Source of the DNA: Fidelibacterota bacterium
Lineage (GTDB): Bacteria; Marinisomatota; Marinisomatia; Marinisomatales; UBA1611
Assembly (NCBI GenBank): GCA_002722105.1
Contig: PBKF01000015.1
Coordinates: forward strand, 81,411-108,201
Direction: 5' to 3'
Length of the DNA: 26,791 bases
Part shown: positions 15,532 to 23,137 of the stretch, piece after piece
How the letters are laid out: the number at the start of each line of letters is the position of its first letter
How positions within the stretch are numbered: the stretch's first letter is position 1
Translations under genes and position numbers: made by a program
The notes under the pieces: generated by a model
What the model was told of the DNA's origin: nothing
The model's input: only the letters and a program-made list of their open reading frames with translations
The model's database searches: none

Positions 15532-18500
15532 ATGAAAAATATATTATACATTATTTTTTTATTTGAATTTATTCTAGGGCAAAATATTCAGATCAATGAA
15601 ATTGTATCTACTAATGGTGTAGTTTTATATGATGAAGATGGAGATACACCGGATTGGATTGAATTATATAATATTGGTAATCAGGAAATAAATTTAAATG
15701 GTTACGGTATCACGGATGATCCTGAAGATTTATCCAAATGGATCTTCCCATCAATAGTTATTGAGCCGGATAATTTTCTGATAATTTTTGCTTCCAATAA
15801 AAATAGAAAGGAAATTGTAACTCAATGGGATGCAATCATAGAGTGGGGAGATTCATGGCACTATTGGGTTGGTTTAAGTGAACCTGTAGACAATTGGGAA
15901 TTGCCAGAAACTGATATTTCATTCTGGAATGTAGGTAATAGTGGCTTTGGCTTCGGAGATGACGATGATAATACAACTATAACTCAAACAATTAGTGTTT
16001 ATATAAAAAAAGAGTTTACTATTGATAATCCTTCAATTGTTAATAAACTAATATTTCATCTGGATTATGATGATGGCTATGTAGCTTATTTGAACGGCAT
16101 TGAATTCTCAAGAAGGAATTTAGGTCCAGCAGGATCACCAGTATATTATAATACAACAACCATTGGCCTCCACGAAGCAGAAATTTATTCTGGAGGTTCC
16201 CCCGAAACAGTGGAAATTGATCTCGCTTTATTTCCCCTTCAAGAGAATACAAATACTTTAGCAATCGAAGTTCACAATTATTCTTCTAACTCTTCTGATC
16301 TAACCTGTATACCATTCCTTACATTAGGTTATAATACAGAATTACAGAATATATCAGCACCTGATCCACTACTTAATCTTCCATCTGTACATCTTCATAC
16401 TAATTTCAAATTAAATTCGACTGGAGAGACTCTTGTAATTAGCGATTTAAATGAAGTTATTTTAGATTCAATCTCATTTGACAGCATTAAGACAAATATG
16501 TCCTTCGGCCGAAATCTTGAAGGTAGTTCTTGGGTTTTATTTGCTAATCCTACACCTGGTTATTCAAACTCAACACCATCCTATGCCGGTGTGTTGGCGC
16601 CTATTGAGTTTTCAATGGCTTCAGGTTTTATTAATGAGCATCAGATTACAGTAGAATTAAGTACGCCTGATGAATCTGCTGAGATATATTTTACTACTGA
16701 TGGTACTACGCCTAGCATGGATGATTTTAATTATGAGTATTCTATCCCACTCACCAATACAACAGTGATCAGAGCACGGGCATTTTTGAATGATTGGCTG
16801 CCGTCAGAAACTGAAACTAAAACATATATTTTTGGCGAAGACGAACCGATCGGAGTTCCAGTAATTTTCTTATCGACAGACCCTATCTATTTTTTTGGAG
16901 AAGATTCCGGAATTTATGTCATGGGTTCTAATGCTAGTCCAGATTTTCCTCACTTTGGTGCAAATTTCTGGGAAGATTGGGAACGCCCCTTACATTTTGA
17001 AATAATAGAACAAGATGGCAGTAGTTATTCTACAAATGCAGGAGTGAAGATTTTTGGTGGATGGAGCCGTGGTTTTCCTCAGAAGTCATTATCTATTTAT
17101 TCTCGTAATTACTTCGGGCCAAGCGAGTTTAATTATAATTTTTTCCCAGATCATATTACTAATTCTTTTGAATCTTTTGTTCTAAGAAACTCTGGGAATG
17201 ATTGGACACATACAATGTTCCGGGATGGATTTACTACTAGCTTAACTGACGGATTGGGAATAGACCATCAAGAATACCGGCCCACTGTAACATATCTTAA
17301 TGGGGAATATTGGGGGATCCATAATATTCGCGAAAAAGTAAGCGAACATTTTTTAGCATCCCATTATTCTTTAAATACAGAAAATATTGATCTTCTTGGG
17401 TCAGAGCCCGGACAAGAAACATATATAGTCCATGGAACAGATACAGATTACTTGAATCTTTTAGATTATATTTCAAATAATGATATGAATGACTTACTCG
17501 TTCAAAATGCTTTGGAAAACTGGATTGATATTGAATCCTACATGAAGTATCAAGCATTTCAAATTTTAATTGATAATCGTGATTGGCCAGGAAATAACAT
17601 TAAATTTTGGCGTGATAATAGGATCGGTGGTAAATGGCGATGGATTCTCTATGATACTGACTTTGGATTTGGGATATGGGATCCGTGGTCTTTCACCTTT
17701 AATACTCTAGGTTTTGCTTTGGAATCAAATGGCCCTGATTGGCCAAATCCGCCCTGGAGTACATATTTATTTAGAAAACTAATCGAAAATAACAATTTTA
17801 AATATATATTTATAAATACATATTGTGACCTCTTAAATACAACTTTTGAACCTGAAAATCTTTTAAATCATCTTGATTCAATAACAAATAACATTATCAA
17901 TTTGATACCACTACATCAAGAACGATGGAATATTCAATGGGGTGGCGGATGTTGTTGGGGAGCAGGTTCAGCATTGAATTTCGAAGATAATATCAATGTA
18001 ATTCAAAATTTCAGTATTAATCGGCAATTATATGCTAAGAATCATATTCGGGATCAATTTTCTCTGCCAAATATTGCCTTGGTTAAATTATATCTTGAAC
18101 CAGAAGGAAGCGGTTCCATTCAATTAAATTCCTTAAACATTAATGAAGATGATTGGTCCGGATATTACTTTCCTAATATTCCTATCAATGCAACTGCAGT
18201 GCCAAACAATGGATTTATTTTTTCAGGTTGGTCGGAATTTCCAGATTCAAGTTCATCTTTAACCATTAGTGTTACAGATCCTTTTATATTAACTGCAAAT
18301 TTTGAGCCTACAAATCTTTCTGAAGGAAGTATAATTATTAATGAAATTAACTATAACTCGAGCGATGATCATGATTCTGGTGATTGGATTGAACTTTTTA
18401 ATCCAGGTGAATCAGAGCTTGATTTAAGTAATTGGGCTTTCAAAGATGAAAATAACAATCATAATTATATTATACCAAATGAAACAATATTAAATAGTGA

Positions 18501-19110
18501 GGCTTATTTAATAATTTCAAATGACCTATTAAAATTTCAAGAATTTTATTCCACAGATATCCCAATTTTTGGTCCATTTGAATTTGGTTTGAGTGGCGGT
18601 GGTGATGAAGTACGTATTTTCAATAATATAGGCGAACTTATTGATTCAGTTCAATATGATGATAATGAACCATGGCCAACTGAACCCGATGGGGATGGGC
18701 CTACGTTAGAATTGTTAAATCCTAATATGGATAATAGCACACCACAATCATGGGCATCTTCCAATTACTATGGAACTCCAGGTCAACAAAATAGCACATA
18801 TCAATATCTTGATATAGATAAACAATTATACTTACCAAATGAAATTCATTTTTATCCTTCATATCCAAACCCATTTAACCCAAGTACAACAATTACATTT
18901 GATATACCCAAAATAACCAATGAACAAGAAACACAAATAAATGTTTACAATTTAAGGGGACAGAAAATTAAAACTATTTTGAATAATCGATTAAGATCTG
19001 GAAAACATGAAATGCAATGGCACCCAACCCATATTTCATCCGGGGTTTATTTCCTACAATTAAAAATAGGAGAGAAAACTTTGAATCAAAAGATCACGTA
19101 CTTAAAATAA
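15532..19110 (+). CDS. Secreted CotH-kinase-domain protein with lamin-tail domains and C-terminal sorting domain
   Basis: An exported protein of 1192 residues. After a signal peptide (1-16) comes a lamin-tail domain (QINEIVSTNG...DWIELYNIG, about 19-90), an unassigned beta-rich region (about 100-350), and a chitobiase/HEX C-terminal-type domain (about 355-434, YFTTDGTTPS). A CotH kinase domain covers about 442-840: KIFGGWSRGFPQKSL, LRNSGNDWTHTMFRDGF, GEYWGIHNIREKV and WRWILYDTDFGFG, with candidate metal-binding D708 and D710. Then follow a beta module (GSIQLNS...GWSEFP), a second lamin-tail domain (about 933-1045) and a C-terminal domain beginning YPNPFNPST at 1111-1119, of the type IX secretion sorting type. 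Some CotH proteins are atypical protein kinases. This one is probably anchored at the cell surface; its substrate is unknown. The start is weakly supported (TTAAGAAAAT before ATG). Confidence 0.9.
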   Translation: MKNILYIIFLFEFILGQNIQINEIVSTNGVVLYDEDGDTPDWIELYNIGNQEINLNGYGITDDPEDLSKWIFPSIVIEPDNFLIIFASNKNRKEIVTQWDAIIEWGDSWHYWVGLSEPVDNWELPETDISFWNVGNSGFGFGDDDDNTTITQTISVYIKKEFTIDNPSIVNKLIFHLDYDDGYVAYLNGIEFSRRNLGPAGSPVYYNTTTIGLHEAEIYSGGSPETVEIDLALFPLQENTNTLAIEVHNYSSNSSDLTCIPFLTLGYNTELQNISAPDPLLNLPSVHLHTNFKLNSTGETLVISDLNEVILDSISFDSIKTNMSFGRNLEGSSWVLFANPTPGYSNSTPSYAGVLAPIEFSMASGFINEHQITVELSTPDESAEIYFTTDGTTPSMDDFNYEYSIPLTNTTVIRARAFLNDWLPSETETKTYIFGEDEPIGVPVIFLSTDPIYFFGEDSGIYVMGSNASPDFPHFGANFWEDWERPLHFEIIEQDGSSYSTNAGVKIFGGWSRGFPQKSLSIYSRNYFGPSEFNYNFFPDHITNSFESFVLRNSGNDWTHTMFRDGFTTSLTDGLGIDHQEYRPTVTYLNGEYWGIHNIREKVSEHFLASHYSLNTENIDLLGSEPGQETYIVHGTDTDYLNLLDYISNNDMNDLLVQNALENWIDIESYMKYQAFQILIDNRDWPGNNIKFWRDNRIGGKWRWILYDTDFGFGIWDPWSFTFNTLGFALESNGPDWPNPPWSTYLFRKLIENNNFKYIFINTYCDLLNTTFEPENLLNHLDSITNNIINLIPLHQERWNIQWGGGCCWGAGSALNFEDNINVIQNFSINRQLYAKNHIRDQFSLPNIALVKLYLEPEGSGSIQLNSLNINEDDWSGYYFPNIPINATAVPNNGFIFSGWSEFPDSSSSLTISVTDPFILTANFEPTNLSEGSIIINEINYNSSDDHDSGDWIELFNPGESELDLSNWAFKDENNNHNYIIPNETILNSEAYLIISNDLLKFQEFYSTDIPIFGPFEFGLSGGGDEVRIFNNIGELIDSVQYDDNEPWPTEPDGDGPTLELLNPNMDNSTPQSWASSNYYGTPGQQNSTYQYLDIDKQLYLPNEIHFYPSYPNPFNPSTTITFDIPKITNEQETQINVYNLRGQKIKTILNNRLRSGKHEMQWHPTHISSGVYFLQLKIGEKTLNQKITYLK

Positions 19111-19119
19111 ACGAAATAA

Positions 19120-20169
19120 TTATTTTATTTTTGTCCCATCACCCATTTGAATAATATAGGCTTTTCCCCCAATCGACTCTATCGCTTCTACTACTTTTCT
19201 CGAATTTTCTGGCGCATAGGCAAACATGGTTCCGCCGCCACCGGAACCATTGATCTTTCCTCCGACAGCTCCTGCGTTTAATGCAGCATCCATCATGGAC
19301 TCAATTTTAGATGTACTGATCTTCAAAATATCTCTCAACACTTGGTGATGTTCGATTAACAGTTTACCGATTTTTTGATGATCCAAAACATCTTTTTCTA
19401 ATTCTGAAAGAGCCTTTTTTAAAATGTCTCGATTTCGTACAGTTCCATGATAGAGAAGCAGTTCATCTCCATCTAAACCTGAAAGATCTATATTATCATC
19501 GTAGGAATGAACCATAGCACTTGGATTATTTATTTTTATTTTTTTTATAAGTGCTAATCTTGAATCGCGACACCGGCTTAAGATACCTATGGTGTCTTTG
19601 GGCTCACAGGAATCACCTAAAACAAAATTCCCAAGATTTGAATTTATTGATCGAATCTTTGTATCTGGTTCTGATTCTAAATAGATCAATTGCCCCATGG
19701 CAGTAGAATATTGATCCATCATTCCACCAGGTTCATTGAATTCCTGCACTTCTGCTGCGTATGCAAATTCCCCCATCTTTTTCTGACTCAAATTAGTAGG
19801 TTCATCAGCCATTTGTGATAAAAAATGAATCCAGCTGACCATTAAAGCAGATGAACTACTGCATCCGGCTTTGATGGGTATTTCACTAGTAATTTCACAA
19901 TCAAATCCTGTTGAAAATGTAAGTCCTGCACTACTGCAGATATTAATTCCGCTTTTGAAATAATCCCGTTGCTTAGTGTAAGTCAAATCATCTAGTGAAA
20001 AGGATTCTGTTTCGCTTAGATCAGATTTATTTATAACAACCTTTTGATCGTTCCTCTTTGCACCCTTTAGTGTAGCCCGTAGGGATATGGCCATTGCAAT
20101 TACAGGTAAGCCAAGATAATCCTGATGTTCTCCAAAAAGGCAGATTCGTCCTGGCGTATTTATTTCCAA
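19120..20169 (-). CDS. GHMP-family sugar kinase (galactokinase-like)
   Basis: This 349-residue protein shows all three GHMP motifs: motif 1 TPGRICLFGEHQDYLG at 5-20, which contains the GEHxDY pattern of galactokinase-type enzymes; motif 2 PIKAGCSSSSALM at 98-110, the ATP-phosphate loop; and motif 3 KINGSGGGGTMFAY at 305-318. D152 in GGMMDQYS is the likely catalytic base, as in galactokinase. The substrate is probably a hexose or related sugar, phosphorylated at C1; galactose itself is not proved, because GEHQDYLG differs from the common GEHTDYN. The start is a TTG at 20167-20169, forced by an in-frame TAA three codons upstream; it overlaps the symporter's last codons by ten bases, implying translational coupling. 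The natural reading is import by the symporter followed by phosphorylation. Confidence 0.88.
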   Translation of the reverse strand: MEINTPGRICLFGEHQDYLGLPVIAMAISLRATLKGAKRNDQKVVINKSDLSETESFSLDDLTYTKQRDYFKSGINICSSAGLTFSTGFDCEITSEIPIKAGCSSSSALMVSWIHFLSQMADEPTNLSQKKMGEFAYAAEVQEFNEPGGMMDQYSTAMGQLIYLESEPDTKIRSINSNLGNFVLGDSCEPKDTIGILSRCRDSRLALIKKIKINNPSAMVHSYDDNIDLSGLDGDELLLYHGTVRNRDILKKALSELEKDVLDHQKIGKLLIEHHQVLRDILKISTSKIESMMDAALNAGAVGGKINGSGGGGTMFAYAPENSRKVVEAIESIGGKAYIIQMGDGTKIK

Positions 20170-21893
20170 ATTTTAATTAATCCTATTGAAGAGATTATAG
20201 AAATAATAAAAATTAATAGACCGGGTAAATTATGACCGTAGATTAATTGCCCCACACCAAATAATATTCCATAGACAGCCGTACATCCTAAGAACATGGA
20301 TAAAATCCCTTTTGGCACAGGCCATTCTTCTGATAGAATGCCATCAGAATATTTTGCCCATCCAGGTCCGCCCGGTTTTATTTTTTTTACAAAATTTCGT
20401 AATGTTTGATCATTCTCTGGCGGTGTGAAATATGTTGCTGATATCCATATAACTGTTGTCAATAAAGCACCGACCACTATCTTCTGCCATTCCTCAAATC
20501 CAGAATTGCCAAAATTGAAATATCCAGCAATGAACAATGAACTGATCATGGCTACAATTTCTGTATATGCATTGATGCGCCACCAAAACCAGCGCAGAAT
20601 GTATATGAGTCCAGTCCCAGTGCCAATCATCAACACTAGTGTAAATGCCTGTCCGGCACTGGTAAGTAGTAACCCCAAACCTCCACCAAGAATAATTGAT
20701 AAAATAGTAAACAAACGTCCAACTGTAACAAGATGTTTTTCTGATGCATCAGGTTTTATGAACCTGTGATAAAAATCATTTACAAGGTAGCTGGCTCCCA
20801 GATTCAGCTGGGTTGACATGGTACTCATAAATGCGGCAATCAGCGATGCTGAAACAAGACCCAGTAATCCAGAAGGTAAGCGTGTGAGCATGGCTGGATA
20901 CGCTACATCATGACCTAATTTATCGGCAGGCAAATTCGGAAAGGCAAATTGAATATCTTTTAAGTCCGGGAATATGATTAAAGAAGAAAGCGCTATAATG
21001 ATCCATGGCCAAGGTCGTAATGCATAATGAGTAACATTAAATAATAATGTAGCACTTACGGCGTTAGATTCATCTTTTGCAGAAAACATTCTTTGGGCAA
21101 TGTAGCCACCACCACCAGGCTCTGCGCCTGGATAATAACTGGCCCACCATTGTACCGCAAGCGGTACCAGTAATACTGGGACCCATAGGTTTGGATCGGA
21201 CATATCTGGAATAAGCGCTAGTTTACCTTTTACATTTTCATGATTAAGCAGATTCGAAAGACCTCCAATTTCCGGTAAATCTAATATGTAAATCATACCC
21301 CATATGGATCCAATCATAGCTAAAGTAAATTGAATAAAATCAGTAATGATCACCGCTTTAAGACCGCCCAACGTTGAATAAGCCAAGGTAATGGAACAGG
21401 CAGTTAAGAGTGTGACCCACCCCGGTAGTCTAAGTACAATTTCACCAAACTTCACTGCCGCTAGGCTTACAGTGCCCATTACAAGTATATTGAAAACTAA
21501 GCCCAGATATATTGCACGGAAGCCACGCAGAAAAGCTGCTGGTTTTCCACTGTACCGTAATTCGTAGAATTCAATATCGGTAAGTACACCAGATCTCCGC
21601 CAGAGTCTGGCGTATACAAAAACAGTCAGCATTCCAGTAAGTAAAAAAGCCCACCAGGCCCAATTGCCTGAGACACCATTCTGGCGTACGAGATCAGTAA
21701 CCAGATTGGGAGTATCCGTTGAAAAGGTCGTGGCCACCATACTCACTCCCAAAAGCCACCAGGGCATACTGCGCCCAGCTAAAAAGAATGATCTTGTATC
21801 TTTACCGGCTCGCTTCGAAGCCCATAGTCCCACTATAATAGAAAGAGTGAAATATGATCCTATAATGACCCAGTCTATAGTTGAAAGTATCAT
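20160..21893 (-). CDS. Sodium:solute symporter family (SSS) transporter
   Basis: A 577-residue inner-membrane protein with about 13-14 hydrophobic helices, as usual for SSS. The N-terminal DWVIIGSYFTLSIIVGLWASKRAGKDTRSFFLAGR and MPWWLLGVSMVATTFSTDTP segments are typical, as is LAYSTLGGLKAVIITDFIQF at about 190-209. Family members use the sodium gradient to import sugars, amino acids, vitamins or other solutes. The coupled GHMP kinase makes a sugar or sugar derivative the best guess. A 51-residue hydrophilic segment before the last helices (PPENDQTLRNF...LSEEWPVPKG) is common in bacterial SGLT-like proteins. The ATG at 21891-21893 is clear; 39 bp upstream is a candidate operator palindrome. 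The next gene upstream ends 102 bp away, so this pair is probably its own operon. Confidence 0.93.
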   Translation of the reverse strand: MILSTIDWVIIGSYFTLSIIVGLWASKRAGKDTRSFFLAGRSMPWWLLGVSMVATTFSTDTPNLVTDLVRQNGVSGNWAWWAFLLTGMLTVFVYARLWRRSGVLTDIEFYELRYSGKPAAFLRGFRAIYLGLVFNILVMGTVSLAAVKFGEIVLRLPGWVTLLTACSITLAYSTLGGLKAVIITDFIQFTLAMIGSIWGMIYILDLPEIGGLSNLLNHENVKGKLALIPDMSDPNLWVPVLLVPLAVQWWASYYPGAEPGGGGYIAQRMFSAKDESNAVSATLLFNVTHYALRPWPWIIIALSSLIIFPDLKDIQFAFPNLPADKLGHDVAYPAMLTRLPSGLLGLVSASLIAAFMSTMSTQLNLGASYLVNDFYHRFIKPDASEKHLVTVGRLFTILSIILGGGLGLLLTSAGQAFTLVLMIGTGTGLIYILRWFWWRINAYTEIVAMISSLFIAGYFNFGNSGFEEWQKIVVGALLTTVIWISATYFTPPENDQTLRNFVKKIKPGGPGWAKYSDGILSEEWPVPKGILSMFLGCTAVYGILFGVGQLIYGHNLPGLLIFIISIISSIGLIKIWK

Positions 21894-21931
21894 ATAGATA
21901 AATTTTAAATTAATCTAAAAGAATCTTAGGC

Positions 21932-21955
21932 ATATGAATTAGAATTGATTCATAT
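21932..21955. promoter_or_regulatory. Inverted repeat upstream of the symporter-kinase operon
   Basis: ATATGAAT (21932-21939) and ATTCATAT (21948-21955) are perfect eight-base inverted arms with an eight-base spacer, 39 bp before the symporter ATG. No T-run follows on the minus strand, so a terminator for the preceding DUF4249 gene is less likely than a repressor or activator binding site. The AT-rich setting means chance cannot be excluded. Confidence 0.45.
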
Positions 21956-21995
21956 ACATAGAATCATAAAATTTGTTATATAAAAAAAGTGAATA

Positions 21996-23135
21996 CTAAC
22001 TATTTCTTTTTACATATATCATAAAGGATGAAGAATAATTACTGTAAAAAACACCAAGTCCATCACCAAAATTTGAGTCTGGCAATATATAGATATTTTG
22101 GCCAACGGGATCTCCGCTAAAATAATTAAAATAAGATTCACTAGTTGCCTTGAAGGTCATAATATGGTAACCATAATAATCAAAATATAGCCACATGATT
22201 TGTGTAGGAGTTTCTTCTACGTTCCATTGCCATGGATTTATACGATATGGTGTATTATTCTCATCACGAAGGTAATTACCCTTCCAGATACGAAATCCAA
22301 GTGTGGTGTCATAGATCAGATTGACAAAAGCACTATCTCTTATGCTATTATAATTATAATCAAAAAATGCTCCACTATCAGGATCAATGGTTAAGCTTAA
22401 CGTATCTAATGGTTCCAGACCTCTCACATTTGATTCGAGAGCATAACTTAGAATTTTAATTGTTTGAAAATTATCTGAATCAAAATCAACTCCAAAGTAA
22501 GGGTAACTGGCAAAACTCTGTGTGAAGCAATCTCCAAACCTGAATTCAACAGAATCTACATTTATATTGTTTTGGATTACAAAATCTTCAGGATTATCAA
22601 TCAACTGACTTAGTTGTTCAATCGAGTAGCCTTCTAGATTTTTTACGTCAACCATTTTAGTAGGAATTACTTCACCATCTGAACATTGATAATCACCTAA
22701 ATCTGCTGAAGTAAGATTTAAGATACTTGGCACTGTAGTTATTGCAATAATAGAATCTTGTTCATGAATTACGGAGAGTTGGTAGGTCTGGCCTGATTGA
22801 ATGATAAAATTCATCCAAGCAGTTAATTCTTCATCTGTTGAGGTTTGTGAGAGTGGGAAATATTTACCCGTTCCAACATTATTAAATGTCAATTTTTCCA
22901 TTGTTGAGTCATTGATAAGTTCGACAATTGCACCATCTACCCAGAGTGAATCCGATAAAATATCTTCATCTATTGTGGCAGTTCTTGAAACTAAAACTGT
23001 ATCTAATACTGGTAAACCTGCAGTAATTGATGCAAAAACAACAAGTTTTTGCTCATATTTTTCAATGCTATCGTTTAAATCACAGGATTGAATAATTATG
23101 CTAAACATTATTAAAGTCAATAATTTTAACCTCAT
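21996..23135 (-). CDS. DUF4249-like lipoprotein paired with the TonB-dependent receptor
   Basis: With the ATG at 23133-23135 the product is 379 residues. The open frame extends five codons to a TTG at 23150, but the ATG has a good ribosome site (GGGAG, eight bases upstream, inside the receptor's last codons) and puts the signal peptide directly at the N-terminus. MRLKLLTLIMFSIIIQSC is a lipoprotein signal with Cys18. The following region (KLVVFASITAGLPVLDTVLVSRTATI..., VDGAIVELINDS, GKYFPLS) is like DUF4249, a beta-rich lipoprotein family usually encoded next to a SusC-like or FecA-like receptor and thought to assist it at the outer membrane. The receptor's stop codon is two bases before the ATG, so the genes are translationally coupled. 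The ligand is unknown. Confidence 0.82.
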   Translation of the reverse strand: MRLKLLTLIMFSIIIQSCDLNDSIEKYEQKLVVFASITAGLPVLDTVLVSRTATIDEDILSDSLWVDGAIVELINDSTMEKLTFNNVGTGKYFPLSQTSTDEELTAWMNFIIQSGQTYQLSVIHEQDSIIAITTVPSILNLTSADLGDYQCSDGEVIPTKMVDVKNLEGYSIEQLSQLIDNPEDFVIQNNINVDSVEFRFGDCFTQSFASYPYFGVDFDSDNFQTIKILSYALESNVRGLEPLDTLSLTIDPDSGAFFDYNYNSIRDSAFVNLIYDTTLGFRIWKGNYLRDENNTPYRINPWQWNVEETPTQIMWLYFDYYGYHIMTFKATSESYFNYFSGDPVGQNIYILPDSNFGDGLGVFYSNYSSSFMIYVKRNS

Positions 23136-23137
23136 GA

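Noticed and set aside
19111..19119. AT-rich palindrome between the CotH gene and the kinase gene as a bidirectional terminator
   Set aside because: The possible stem is purely A/T, short and overlaps the kinase stop region; not strong enough to support a call.
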